Below are positions 35,851 through 47,614 of a DNA stretch of 64,000 nucleotides, in pieces. The notes under the pieces are model-generated. The model was not told the DNA's origin, did no database searches, and saw only the letters and a list, made by a program, of their open reading frames with translations. This stretch comes from Lepus europaeus (Eukaryota; Chordata; Mammalia; Lagomorpha; Leporidae): contig NC_084828.1 in assembly GCF_033115175.1 (NCBI RefSeq), forward strand, positions 95,853,388 to 95,917,387. The letters are read 5' to 3'. Within the stretch, counting starts at the first letter, position 1. Every line of letters begins with the position of its first letter. The translations under genes and the position numbers were made by a program.

Positions 35851-36224
35851 ATCCACCCCCCTCAAACCCGTTGAGGTGGATGAGGCCAAACCGAAGGACA
35901 AGGAGATGGATGTCAGCCGTGCGCAGGAGTTGGCTGCAGTAAAACCTGCAGCGCCAGATTTAGGTTGGGCAGGGAAGGAGCTGAAGAAGTGTATGGAAAG
36001 GGAGAAGGCGAGGACGAGACCTGAGGAAGTCTGGAATGGGGGACTGGGACAGGAGGAGAGGCTGGGGAGCGGCACCGGTCAGTGACAAATTCCCCCTGTG
36101 CAGCCGGGGGCGGGCAGCTGAAGCGGACGGCAGTGATGGTGGTGACTCAAGGGGAAATGAGGCGAGATCAGTGCTCTCCAATGAGTTAGCTTTAACAGCA
36201 CCAGGGCTCGGGTGGTACCTCACA

Positions 36225-36330
36225 CCAATTACATCGCAATGTGTGGGCATGGAAGCCAGCGTCAGGATTTGTTTTTAAAGTTGCCTAGGTGATTCCAAAA
36301 TGCACACACTTCGGAGACCGCCTGGGTGAA
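36225..36330. mobile_element. Possible second MER5-type remnant
   Basis: tttttaaagttgcctaggtg followed by attccaaaatgcacacactt resembles one arm of MER5. Only partial. Confidence 0.35.
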
Positions 36331-36339
36331 GGTACTGGG

Positions 36340-36910
36340 TGGGTCATCCCCACTGGCCAGCGGCTCTCAGAGTGTCATCTTGAACTAGCAGCAGCCGCAG
36401 CATCTCCTGAGAACCTGTGGGGAATGCAAATTCTTTTTTTTTTTTTTTTTTTTTTGACAGGCAGAGTAGACAGTGAGAGAGAGAGAGACAGAGAGAAAGG
36501 TCTTCCTTTGCAGTTGGTTCACCCTCCAATGGCCGCCACGGCTGGCGTGCTGCGGCCGGCGCACCGCGCTGATCCGATGGCAGGAGCCAGGTGCTTCTCC
36601 TGGTCTCCCATGGGGTGCAGGGCCCAAGTACTTGGGCCATCCTCCACTGCACTCCCTGGCCACAGCAGAGAGCTGGCCTGGAAGAGGGGCAACCGGGACA
36701 GAATCCAATGCCCCGACCGGGACTAGAACCCGGTGTGCCGGCGCCGCTAGGCGGAGGATTAGCCTATTGAGCCGCGGCGCCGGCTGGAATGCAAATTCTT
36801 GAGCTCCACCCCAGACCTACTGAATCAGGCACTGTGAGGGCGGGGCCCAGCAGTCTGTGTTCCAACAAGCCCCTGGAAGATTCTAAAGCACACTCAAGTT
36901 TGAGAACCTG
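36340..36910. mobile_element. MER5A-like hAT MITE split by a CSINE
   Basis: Left part ends gtggggaatgcaaattctt (36435). Right part resumes gagctccaccccagacctac at 36801 and ends caagtttgagaacctg. Non-autonomous hAT-Charlie family. Confidence 0.7.
36436..36785 (-). mobile_element. Young CSINE inserted in a MER5A
   Basis: T-run, gacaggcagagtagacagtg, cgtgctgcggccggcgcacc, head ending agccgcggcgccggc. Perfect 15 bp duplication ggaatgcaaattctt at 36421-36435 and 36786-36800. Confidence 0.96.
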
Positions 36911-37708
36911 AGCCCGAGGCAATAAAACTGTCCCAAACATACCCAGGAGCTGGAGTGGAGGAGAACATACACAAATCGCGTCCTGACTGCTTTGATCCAG
37001 AGCGTCCTCAGCGAATACTCGGACTAGCAACATCGACTTCAAAGTGCCGTTATGAGATGGAAATGGCAGAGCTGAATGGGAGAGTGGCTGGCACAGAGCG
37101 GGCGCACAGAACCTGTTCATTTCATTGTCCTTTTTCCTCTGCCCTGACAAACTCCCAACTGTCTATCTGCTGTGTGCAGGTGTCCCAATAGATACTATTA
37201 GAACTAAAAATATTTTCTTAAATCCTCAGTGTTTGTGGAGTTTTATAGCTCCATGCTGAGGCTAGAGATTCAGGTGAGCTTTAGAGTAAGTGGGCATCCC
37301 GCTTGGTCCGTTTCTTCTCTCTGTCATCTTTTCCCTCTTCTACCTTTCCTGCCTGTTTTATCTCAACAGTCCCACTCTGCTTTCATTTGCTTGGTTCTGC
37401 TCACTGTCAGGAGGAGAGCTCAGGGATGAACACTGATCAGAGAGGCTGGCAGAGCACTTGAATCTAAAAGACACATCTGACCGGTCCACTCTGTACCTCA
37501 GACCCTTGTGGGGGCTCTGAATGCCGAAGGAACTGTGTGCAGCTTCTTAATTAGGTGAGTAAATATCTCTCTGCTTGAAGAAACTCTGGTTAGCGCCCTG
37601 GGCTACCCCCGGCTCGATGCTGGCTCCTTGTCTTGAACTCAGATCGGTGGATCTCTCCTAGTGATGATGGCCTCTCCCAACTCCACTAGAGTTAAAGACA
37701 GGTTTCTG
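36911..37708. other. DGKG 22.7 kb intron, unassigned stretch
   Basis: No CSINE or exon; 37450-37560 has weak L2-like text. Confidence 0.5.
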
Positions 37709-38050
37709 GCTGGTGCCATGGCTCAATAGGCTAATCCTCCACCTGTGGCGCTGGCACACCGGGTTCTCGTCCCGGGCAGGGCGCCGGATTCTGTCCCGGT
37801 TGCCCCTCTTCCAGGCCAGCTCTCTGCTGTGGCCAGGGAGTGCAGTGGAGGATGGCCCAGTCCTTGAACCCTGCACCCGCATGGGAGACCAGGAGAAGCA
37901 CCTGGCTCCTGGCTTTGGATCAGCGCAGTGCGCCGGTGGCAGCGTGACAGCCGTTGGAGGGTGAACCAATGGCAAAGGAAGACCTTTGTCTCTCTCTCTC
38001 TCTCTCACTGTCCACTCTGCCTGTCAAAAAAAAAAAAAAAAAAAAAAAAA
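37709..38050 (+). mobile_element. Young CSINE with 15 bp target duplication
   Basis: Head gctggtgccatggctcaata, gcgccggattctgtcccggt, CT block, A-tail of about 28. Perfect duplication aaagacaggtttctg at 37694-37708 and 38051-38065. Confidence 0.96.
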
Positions 38051-38174
38051 AAGACAGGTTTCTGTTCTTTGTATTCCTAGCAACTAGCCCTGCCCTTGGT
38101 GTACAAGACTAATAAATGTTTGTTGAATAAACTGGGTAAGATAGATGCTTTAGTGCCAAAGGCTTTGACAGGTT

Positions 38175-38310
38175 TGGCCCAAAGGAGGAAAAAGATAATG
38201 ATTAATAACAATAGTAATAACTGCTTACCCAGAATGAGCTGGGAAACAGGCTTTCCATGAATTAACTCATTTAGCCTCCATGTAACAGACATCCTGGCCT
38301 GGGTTCCACC
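38175..38310 (-). mobile_element. MIR SINE
   Basis: gattaataacaatagtaata, gctttccatgaattaactca and tttagcctccatgtaacaga are the reverse complement of the MIR 3' half. Confidence 0.6.
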
Positions 38311-40284
38311 AATCTCTCTTACTGCATTACTTTTCCGCCCATTCTCACGTGGGCTGCTGGGTTTTCATTAATGAAAATTCCGTCATTTAAAATGAACGAG
38401 AAACTCTGGTGTCCTAGTCTGGGCTCCTCTCTTGCAGTGCCTTTGGGAAGTGTGGGGGATCCTTGCTACTCTCAGTGCCACTCCCACTCCACTCTCCTTC
38501 CCATTAGCACACCAGGTTCAGATCTGGGGCTACAATGGACCAGCCCAGGGAATCAAGCAGGGGGTGCCTAAACTTCCTCCTGCCGTGAGGACAGCAGTCA
38601 CACTGCTTTGGGGCCCACTGAACAGCTTCTTTCTACTGTAGTTATCTCTTTAAAGGCCCTGTCTCCAAATACAGTCAGCCTCCGAGGGACTGGGGGTTAC
38701 AATTTCAACACAGGAGGGCTTTTCTAGAGGAGAGGAGGGACACAGTGAGCCCGTCACAGGGACACTATAAAGCCTGCTTCACTGGGTTACTGAGAACAAG
38801 AGACAAAAACTACAAAGGTGTTTTGCAAACAGCAACGTCCCTTATTGCTGACGCGCGTGCAGAGGGCGTGAGGTGGAAGCAAGGATGCCAGTCCAGCTCT
38901 GCCTGCAGTGTCTAGACAGGTGAGCAGCGGCTGGCAGGCCTCTCTGCGGACTCGTCGCCGAGGCCCCTCTCGGGCCTCCAGACTTCTATGGAGACCGGCC
39001 ACGTGCCTCTGGCGGCTCAGGCGCCCGAAGCCCAACAAAGCCGGGTGCTGTTCAGCCGTCTGCGCTTCCTGCTGGCCCCGGCCGGCACAGATGAAACACC
39101 GCTCTCGGCTACAGAGCTTCAAACACAGCTTAGAAGCACGGCCGCCTAAAAAGACGTCTAGGGTGGGATTTGAAAAGAACCCCCAAAGACTGTTTCCTGG
39201 TCTTCTGCAGGGGCGGCGGCAGCACCGAAGGTGGGTATGAAAGGACGGAACTAACTGGCCACACAGGGTCTCGCGTGCCGCCTGCCCCCATCTCCCACCT
39301 GTCCCCTCCAAGCACCAGGCCCGCAGGCTTCCCAACCAATTCTAACCTGAAGAAGGATCTGCCTCTAATGCTCCCCCTGGAGACCCTGACCCAGTCATGG
39401 GGAGACAGGCAATGGGCCTCCTGCTAGCCAAACAGCCCGGGGCAGGGGTGAGGGGATCCTTCCTGGGCCTGGCTACACCCAGCACAGAGGATGTACCTGC
39501 AGCAGGCTGGGGAGCAAAGATCGTGCATTTCAGACATGCTTGGGTGTGCATCCTGCTGTGTGGCCACGCACTTCTCGGAGTCTGTGCTGCCTTGGAGAAA
39601 TCCAGCAACAGCAACTCCTTGGCATGGTTTGCAAGGGCTGCCGGTAAGTGCCCGGTCTGGCTCAGGGGCAGCGGGGCACAGGAGGCCTTCAGGAGCAGTG
39701 GCTGTTCCTGCCAGGTTATATTTCTTAGGAAGGGAGGTCCCCAGGCAGCTGTCTGCTACGCCAGAGCAGGAGCCCATGGCCTGCTGCAGATGGTAATCAG
39801 TGTAACCAGAGAAGGAAGAGTCGATGGGGAGGAGAGGGAGGGACAGGGTGCTGAGGAAGAGAGACTATAGAGGGCATAGATGCCCTTTGACCTTGAGGTT
39901 TGAGGGGCTGCTCCTCCTGGCAAGAGAAGCATCCTTATTTCTATTCCTTTTACTCCAAAAGACAGACAATTCTACAATGACCCAGTTGCCTTCTCTTGTT
40001 CCTGAGCCAAACCACGTGGCCCTGGAGGTGTTTCAGGTGTTTCAGGCATGAACTTGACACTGCTGGTCCCACTGGGCATCCTCCCTTCGGTGCGTACCCT
40101 TGACACACTGGCTTGCAGGTTTCTTCCCCTCTCAGGGGTCAGTAACATCTCACCGGACATCCAGTGTCCTCCAAAGCTGGAGAAGCCAATTGGGAGGGAG
40201 GAGGAGGCAGCAGCGGCCGAGGGCTACTGCTCTCAGAGCAGGGAGACTGCGGGGCCTGTGGGCAGGGCTAGGTTGTGGTTTCCG
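38311..40284. other. DGKG 22.7 kb intron, GC-rich unassigned stretch
   Basis: CSINE-free. Includes a CpG-rich patch at 38820-39140. Open frames here (such as 38787-39335 minus, 39397-39870 plus) overlap on both strands and match nothing I recognise. Confidence 0.5.
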
Positions 40285-40365
40285 CTCTGCCTCTGTCTAG
40301 TCACATGACTGTGGGCAGATCTCGCCCCTCCTCGGGGCCTCAGTTTCCTCTGGTTGGGGTTGGGG
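40285..40365 (+). mobile_element. MIR SINE fragment
   Basis: ctgcctctgtctagtcacat, gactgtgggcagatctcgcc, cctcagtttcctct. Confidence 0.5.
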
Positions 40366-40794
40366 CATTCTGTCCTTAAGGGCTAGTTGAGCTCTTCCCA
40401 CCAAGATGGAGGCTGGGTTTTCTGACAATCTAGCTGTTCCCACACTGGCAGAAGACAGAACACTGAGAATGGCCCTGCAAGGAGGCAGGAGGGCGAGCAC
40501 GTACAGACCCACGACAGCACCGCGGCTGGGCCCCGAAAACCCGTGTGTCCTGCTCTGCTGTGGCTATATCCTCTGGGCTTGCCCGGGGCCCCCGCTAAGG
40601 GGCTGTATACCAGGCCTCTGAACCTCTGTGCCTGGGAGACAGGAGCAGGGGGCGCGGGACCGTGGGCTGTGTAGTGGGACACTTCCTGGGAAGCAGACGC
40701 TGCCATGCCTGGGTGTTTACACAGGTTTTTGTTTTATTCCTTGTGGCCACTCAGTCAGAAAATGCTATCCCAGCCTAAGAACATAGAGATTATT

Positions 40795-40915
40795 CTCTCA
40801 ATATATAAAAAAACTGGAGACTCAGAGAGATGACAGCATTGGTCTGCTATCACACAACCAGCGTGGCAAAGCTGGAATCCAAACCAAGGCCTGTCTGACT
40901 CAAAAAAAATCTCAA
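40795..40915 (-). mobile_element. MIR SINE fragment
   Basis: aaactggagactcagagaga, then ggcaaagctggaatccaaac, the reversed MIR core. Confidence 0.65.
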
Positions 40916-41359
40916 AGGACTCATGGCAGAGACAAAATACCCTGGAGTGACAGGATACCTGAGGACAGGAGGGGGAGCGTGCGGTAGGGGTGAGCCTTGT
41001 CGCAGCGCCTCCCAGGAAGGCTTCTTGGCCACTGATCCTAGCGATGGGGTGCGAGGTTCCAAGGCTGGGAGGTAGATGCTGGTTGGTGTATTATTCAACA
41101 CTGCTTTATGTACAGAGTTCAAGAAGCTTCAACTCCTGGTATCGTGCATTTAATTAAAGATGGTGAGGCTTTCCAGATCAACTCAAACCTGATGCACAAG
41201 CTGACGTCTGTAAGGGACGTAACCAGGATCCACACTGACCAGAACAATCCCCAGCACCCAGCAACACTGCCAAAGTTGGAGGAAAGTTGAGGTAGGGAGG
41301 GTTCCCCTCCCCGCCGGTAGTTGAGGAACAGCCAAGATTGGAGAGGGAGAAGTGGGTAT

Positions 41360-41480
41360 TGTGGAACGTGTGGAAAGAATCCTCTGCTTGGAATACCAGG
41401 ACTTGGGCTCCAGTCCCAGATCCACCAATCAGTGTGGCCTTGGACAGGCCCATTAAGCCCCCCGTGGGGGAAGAAGCAGG
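41360..41480 (+). mobile_element. MIR SINE fragment
   Basis: ggacttgggctccagtccca, then gtgtggccttggacaggccc. Confidence 0.55.
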
Positions 41481-41828
41481 GAGGAACTGCCCATGTGGCT
41501 GTGGACTCCTGTTCGTTCTTCCTCCTGGGCCTCTGACTCCCAAATCAAGGCCTTGGGGTTGTAGCTTGAATCCTGCATTTGCCTCATCCTTGGTCCCCTT
41601 GATGCCAGCTCCTGGCCCTTTCTTTGGATCCAAACTGCAAAGGACTCTCAGCTCCTATGGCTGCCGAGAAACCTCCATCTCTTAGGACTCCAAGGCTCAC
41701 GTACCAACGCCATGATGCATCACTCAAGGGACTCCATCTTTCCAGTCTCCCTTTTTGCTACTTCTGTGGGCTAGTGCCCCTGCCTGTGTCCCCTGTCTCT
41801 CATTCAGTGTCTTTTAAAAATCCTCCCA

Positions 41829-42122
41829 CTGGGCTGGTGTTGTGGTACAGTGGGTAAAGCCTGCACCTGCGACCTATATGGGTACAGGTTCGTGTCCCTG
41901 CTGTTCCACTTCCAATCCAGTTCCCTGTTAATGGCCTGAGAAAAGCAGCAGAAGGTGGCCCAAGTGTTTGGGCCCCTGCCACCCTCATGGGAAACCCGAG
42001 CAGAGTTCCAGGCTCTTGGCTTCTGCCTGGCTATCTGGGGAGTGAACCAGTGGACAGAAGATCTCTGTCTCTCCCTCTCTCTCTCTGTAACTCTTTCAAA
42101 TACATATTTAAAAAATAAAATC
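41829..42122 (+). mobile_element. CSINE
   Basis: Head tgggctggtgttgtggtaca, CT block, tail caaatacatatttaaaaaat. Duplication aaatcctccca at 41818-41828 and 42123-42133. Confidence 0.92.
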
Positions 42123-42164
42123 AAATCCTCCCATCTTTAAGTGTTAGCACACACACATCCTATG

Positions 42165-42300
42165 TTATCCACCCATCCATCAAATATTCATTGATCACTT
42201 TCTAGGGGCACAGCACAGTGCAGGGGTTCAAGAACATGCTGAAGGAGAAACCTCTTTTTCTTGCTTTCAACACTCTTCAGATACTCACTGTCTCTGCTAT
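42165..42300. mobile_element. L2/MIR-type remnant
   Basis: catcaaatattcattgatca followed by gcacagcacagtgcaggggt. Confidence 0.4.
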
Positions 42301-42439
42301 GGTACTTGCTGATTATGCCAGTATTAAATTAACATGACTATCCTACATATATTTCTTACAGGTAGGTAGACTGAACTACTTAAGGCCTGGACCCTGTCAT
42401 CTTCTTGTTGTGTCCTCTACAGCACCTAAGGCACCCAGG

Positions 42440-42580
42440 TTTTAGTGCATGTTTGTGTGATTCTAGCCTAATCACTTAACCCCACTGAGCCTTGCTGTCC
42501 TCAGACCTAAAAAGGATTAAATAATTTAATATGCAAAGTCTTATCCCATAAAGAAGTATTCAATAATTCACAGCTCAATA
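42440..42580 (+). mobile_element. MIR SINE fragment
   Basis: gcctaatcacttaaccccac, gccttgctgtcctcagacct, then ggattaaataatttaatatg. Confidence 0.5.
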
Positions 42581-42612
42581 CATACGCATGGGCTGATTAA
42601 GAAGGTTAAATG

Positions 42613-42930
42613 TTGCCATGGCTGAATGTTTATGCCCCATTCCCCATTCATATGTTGAAGCTCTCATCCTCAGAGTGAGAGACTTGGAGGTAGAGGCCAG
42701 GTGATTAAATCATGGGGGTGGCACCCTCGGGGATGGGACGATCTCTCCCTGTGAGGACACAGCAAAAAGTGTTCAGCTGCAAGCCAGGGAGAGCTTTCAC
42801 CAGGAACCACGCCGGCTGGCGCCCTGATCTTGGAACTTCCACTCTCCAGAACTGTGAGAAATAAACTTCTGTTGTTTAAGCCACCCGGTCTATGGTATTT
42901 TGGTATAGCAACTCAAACGAAGGCAAACAC
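42613..42930 (+). mobile_element. MaLR-type solo LTR (MLT1-like)
   Basis: catatgttgaagctctcatc, gtgattaaatcatgggggtg, gtgaggacacagcaaaaagt, ccagaactgtgagaaataaa and cggtctatggtattttggta occur in MLT1 LTR order. Old, non-coding endogenous retroviral relic. Confidence 0.75.
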
Positions 42931-43544
42931 GTCTTGCACAACATAGAAACAAACCCAAGAGATGCCAATGTACAGGCTGTGCAGAGCGTGTGGCCAGCAT
43001 GGCACTCTGCTAAGGGATGGGTCTTGCCAGGTGTTCAACCTTCAATGCCCTAAGCATTGCTACAGTGCAACAGAGACTGGTTTGGGGACCAAGGTCAGAA
43101 GAGACAAAAGCTACAATGTCTAGTTCTGCCAGAGAGCCTAGTCTAGAAGTTTCTTTTGCATGTGCGATGAGTTTCCTTGGCTCTGTGGTTCCATTTTGAG
43201 CAGCAAACCTCCAGAGGGAGGAATTATGTGGAGTTCAACTCCAGCTTGAACCTGTGTGAGCAAGTTTCCCCTCTGCAGGGGCTAAGGAGCCTCCTGAGGC
43301 ATAGGTCCATCTCACCAGCCCCTTCTAGCTCCTGGGGAGGGGAGGGGGGAGCTGCAGGAGGCAGGGGGTAGGAGAGGAGACCCAGCTAGAGTCCAGTCTC
43401 CTTCGTTCAGAAGACAGGAAGGATAGAGGTTGCATCACGTGAATTTCCAGAGTTGGGTCATGGCCAGCCAGAAGTGGCAAGGATGGGGTGGGGTTAGGGT
43501 GCGCGTTCTGACGAATGCTGAAAGAATTTCACATTTGGAACACA

Positions 43545-43645
43545 GTGACTTATTAGAATCCAGTCCCAGATCCATTAATTATTATGACATAGGATAGGTC
43601 AATTAGCCCTCCAGGCCCCATTTTTCTAATCTATGGAATATTTTC
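43545..43645 (+). mobile_element. MIR SINE fragment
   Basis: agaatccagtcccagatcca, then gataggtcaattagccctcc. Confidence 0.5.
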
Positions 43646-43734
43646 TTGGCACTTTTGGGGATGGGGGAAGATGGAGCTGGGACTGCTGGTGCTGTGGTGT
43701 TTCTGTAACTTCACTAACATGCGATCCCCAGGGA

Positions 43735-43850
43735 ACCCTGTTGAAATGCAGGTACTGCTTCAGCAGATGTGGGATGGCATTTGAGAGTTGCATTTCTAAC
43801 ACCCTGGTGATGCTCCACTCCTGGTTCAGGGACCATGTGAGGTTTTAGCA
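43735..43850. mobile_element. MER5-type MITE remnant
   Basis: tgcatttctaacaccctggt, gatgctccactcctggttca, gggaccatgtgaggtttta. Confidence 0.5.
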
Positions 43851-43854
43851 TAGG

Positions 43855-44430
43855 CATTGGCCAACCATGACTCAAACGCCAAACCCAGCCTGCCCTTTGA
43901 CTTTGTAACTAAATTTTATTGGAACACCGCCATGCCCATTTGTTTGTGAACTGTCTATGACTGCTTCACTGCTGAGTGGACAGAGCTGAGCAGTAGCACC
44001 AGAGATGGAATGGAAAGCCAAAAGCCAAATGACTTTCAGAGTTACAATGTGGCTCTTTTTTTTTTTTTTTTTTGACAGGCAGAGTGGACAGTGAGAGAGA
44101 GACAGAGAGAAAGGTCTTCCTTTTTGCCATTGGTTCACCCTCCAATGGCCGCCGCGGTAGGCGCGCTGCGGCCGGCGCACCGCGCTGATCCGAAGGCAGG
44201 AGCCAGGTGCTTATCCTGGTCTCCCATGGGGTGCAGAGCCCAAACACTTGGGCCATCCTCCACTGCACTCCCTGGCCACAGCAGAGAGCTGGCTTGGAAG
44301 AGGGGCAACCGGGACAGGATCGGTGCCCTGACTGGGACTAGAACCCGGTGTGCCGGCGCCGCAAGGCGGAGGATTAGCCTATTGAGCCAATGTGGCTCTT
44401 TATGGAAGAAGTTTGCCAGCCCGTACTCTT
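43855..44430. mobile_element. hAT-Charlie (MER1-group-like) MITE split by a CSINE
   Basis: aactaaattttattggaaca, aactgtctatgactgcttca, then after the CSINE gaagtttgccagcccgtact. The order matches mammalian Charlie-derived elements. Confidence 0.62.
44059..44387 (-). mobile_element. Young CSINE, slightly 5'-truncated
   Basis: T-run, gacaggcagagtggacagtg, gccggcgcaccgcgctgatc, stops at tattgagc before the CGCCGGCC end. Perfect 14 bp duplication caatgtggctcttt at 44045-44058 and 44388-44401. Confidence 0.95.
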
Positions 44431-44454
44431 AGAGGACAGAGGACTGGTCTGGGT

Positions 44455-44590
44455 AGGCTAAAAGACCCGCATTTCTGTCTGGGTTTGGGCAAGGGCAAGC
44501 CACTTCACCTTGCTGACTTGCTTTCCTTATCTAGAGGATAAAATGATCTTTAAGTTTCCAAGAGGACTATAATTCTGGGAGTTCAGTGCT
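44455..44590 (+). mobile_element. MIR SINE fragment
   Basis: gggcaagccacttcaccttg, ttccttatctagaggataaa. Confidence 0.5.
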
Positions 44591-44595
44591 ATACA

Positions 44596-44934
44596 GAGAG
44601 CTGGTGCTGTAGTGTAGGAGGCTAAGCCTCTGCCTGCTGTGCCAGAATCCTATACGGGCGCTGGTTCAAGTCCCAGCTGCTCCACTTCCAATCCAGCTCC
44701 CTGCTAATGCACTTGGGAAAGCAATGGAAGATGGCCCAAGTGCTTGAGCCTCTGAACCCACAAGGGAGACCTAGAAGAAGCTCCTGGCTTCAGATCGGCC
44801 TAGCTTGGGCCTTTGCAGCCATCTGGAGGGTGACCAGGGGATGAAAGACTTCCTCTGTCTCTTCCTCTCTCTCTCTAACACTGCCTCTCAAATAAATAAA
44901 AAGAACCTTTAGAAAAAATAAAAAAAAAATAAAG
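44596..44934 (+). mobile_element. CSINE
   Basis: Head gagctggtgctgtagtgtag, gcgctggttcaagtcccagc, CT block, tail ctcaaataaataaaaagaac. Confidence 0.88.
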
Positions 44935-46837
44935 AAGGAAAAACAAAGCATCACGGTTTCTATAGAAACAGGCTCCTGAGAACCAGGTGTACAATTTTCA
45001 TCTGGAAGCTGCAGAAACATACGTAGCCTAGCCTTGCAGAGCCCAGCCAGGTAGCTCCTGCCAGATGCCAAGACAGGTCTGTGGAGACCAACCACAGCTA
45101 TGGCCTGGTGCAGAGACAGCTGGAGATAGAAAGGGGAGAGTGAGGACTGGAGGCAGACCTCTTGGGCTTCATTTTGGGCTGATGCTGGTTATGGGGGCCT
45201 GGGATATGGCATGCCAGTACCGCTCACATGGCTTCCAGGGGCCTGGGATATGGCATGCCAGTACTGCTCACATGGCTTCTGTTCTGCTGAGAGAACAACT
45301 GGAAACCACCCCCTAGCTCACCAGTCCACGTGCCCCTGCCTTTGGCTGCTTTTGGTTAACCATTCTTAATAAGCTGTTTGGAGGTCTTAAAGAGATTTCA
45401 CCAGGCACAGGGATACGGAAGGAACTATGACATCTGGGGCTGCCAGAGGAGCTCACAGTTTGGTGGAAGAGGCACCAACCAAGTAAATAAATAAGTATAA
45501 TAGCTTCACGAGCCAGCTGTGAAGGGAAATACGGGGCCTGGCTCTCTGGCTTGGCCAACAGGTGAGCCACTAACAAGGCAAGGCACACAGGGAGGTGTGC
45601 TGGGCGAGGGGGAGGGAGTGTAGAATGGAGGAAACAGTGATTACTTGGGGTGTGCTGATTCCAGTGTGGGCTGCTTGAACGACTGAATGACAAAGCTGAG
45701 ATTTCCCAGAGGCCTGTGATCACTGAACAGGAATGACACGGATGTTGCCATAGTTACTTCCTGGAGAAGGAGAGTCTCAGTCGCACACCCTCAGGGCCCA
45801 CCACGCTCTTTAGGAGCCACTCACCTCGCTCTATCCCTGGAGGCTCCTGTTAAAAGCTCAATTTTTAGGTACACTTGTATTTTCTCTCAACCTGAGAAGA
45901 GCAGTGACTGACTATTGCTCACTACGATAGTCAGATCCCCAATGAATGGGAAAATCGGGAACCTACATCCCTGGACAGCTCCTGAACCCACAAGGCCATG
46001 ATCTGTTCTGCTTCATAAAAGTTAAAAGAAAATCGCAAGAAACAGTGGAGTGCTGGCCCACAATTATTCTAGTGTGTCAGCTGAGCTCTAGCTCCTGTCC
46101 AAGAGTGTGGCTCTGAGAGGCAGTTGTATGGTGTCCTGTACCTTCACTTTGGGGTTCTGGTCTGCCCGACTGGTAAAAATCCACATGGGCACACTGCAGG
46201 CATGCAATTGGCTTTGCAACTGGAGTGTTTCCCCCTTCCAGGCAGGGTGTCCACGTCAGGAGGGCAGATCTGGTGACTGTGCTTGCCTGGACAGGGTCTG
46301 AGTCTGCTCGGCTCAGGGCTTGGAGTCCCTGGCCAGGAAGGCCCCTGGTGATCTGTGCACCACGCTGGGTCACAGGGAGTCATGTGACTTCTTCTTAGCC
46401 CTTACTACAGTTCCTAATCATTCGCCTCTCGTTGGGCCTATTTTATTGAGGCTTGGCTTCCCCATTCTCCTATGGCTACAGGGGCTGTGTCTGCGGCGTT
46501 TGTTCACCACTGGACCCTGGTGCCCAGAACTTGGTAGGTGCATGGTAATTATGTGTTGAAAAATTGACAAAAAGCTTGTCTCCACTGCTGGGAAAATGAC
46601 TCAAAAGTGAATACTCCACCAAGAGCGTCCGGCTTCCTGTCTTTATTCACTAAGAATCACTACAAGTATTATCTAGTAGAAGTCTGGGCAGGTTTTGCCC
46701 TACAGGTTTCGAGCCTTTTCTGGGACACTCCACTTTCAGTTCAAATGGGATTGACTGAGAAATCACAGAGACGAATGCTGCTTTCACAGCAGACAGCCAG
46801 AGGGGCCCACACGGCCTCTACACTGCCACTGGCTGAT
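44935..46837. other. DGKG 22.7 kb intron, unassigned stretch
   Basis: No exon or CSINE. Contains the 44 bp tandem duplication at 45194-45281 and a weak L2/MIR-like end at 46500-46565. Confidence 0.5.
45194..45281. repeat. 44 bp tandem duplication, two copies
   Basis: gggcctgggatatggcatgc starts each unit; the copies (45194-45237, 45238-45281) differ at one clear position (taccgc/tactgc) plus the last bases. Confidence 0.92.
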
Positions 46838-47172
46838 GCTATAGTTTGATGTTCCCACAGAATTTGTGTGTTGGAAACTTGCTACTCATATTCATATGCT
46901 GATTGGAGGTAAGGCCTTTGGGAGGTAACTGGGATTAGATGAGGTCATCAGGGTGGGGGCAGGTGGCTTTATAAGAAGAGGATGGGAGACCCAGGCTGAC
47001 GCACACTTGGTCTGTCTCGCCATGTGAGCCCTCCATTATGGGATGCTACTGCAAGAAGGCCCTCACGGGATGCCAAGGAGATGCCTGCACCACGCCATGA
47101 GCCAGGTAAACTCCTATTCTTCCTAAGTCACTCAGTCCGAGGAATTTTGTTTAGCAACAGAAAATGGGCCAA
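46838..47172 (+). mobile_element. MaLR-like solo LTR
   Basis: tatagtttgatgttcccaca, gtaaggcctttgggaggtaa, gatgaggtcatcagggtggg, cgccatgtgagccctccatt, and tgtttagcaacagaaaatgg at the end. Old and non-coding; subfamily uncertain. Confidence 0.6.
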
Positions 47173-47614
47173 AACTGCGCGACTGGGGGCAGGGGTGGGG
47201 ATCAGTGAAGGGCTGGGGAAATAGGTAGGAAGTCTCCGCATTTGTATTTCCAGCTGGGGCCATAGAGAAACAAAGGCAGAATTCCCTAGGACTTTGCTTC
47301 TCAACCTCAACGGGGATTGATCCAGCTGTGTGTGCCTTGCCCTTGGTGCTTTACTTGGCCTCAGGACTTGGCACCCTCTGCCCTCACCATGCTTCACTGG
47401 ACAGCTAGCTTGGTGTAACCACCACTCTGGCGGCAACAGCCAAACACATGTAAGCACGGTGCCAGTGAATCACCCTAGAATTACAGGTTGTTACAGCCAC
47501 AGGTAATTTAAAGATAATCTCAACCAAAATTCTGAAGAAGAATGATGTCCTAAGTTTGTTCCCCTTTTAATCATATATTAGCTATCTTCCACTTATCACC
47601 TGTCAGTAATTCTA

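Noticed and set aside
38787..39335. 182-codon minus-strand frame as a DGKG alternative exon
   Set aside because: Not similar to diacylglycerol kinase, Cys/Arg-rich as expected of GC-rich noise, and overlapped by plus-strand frames.
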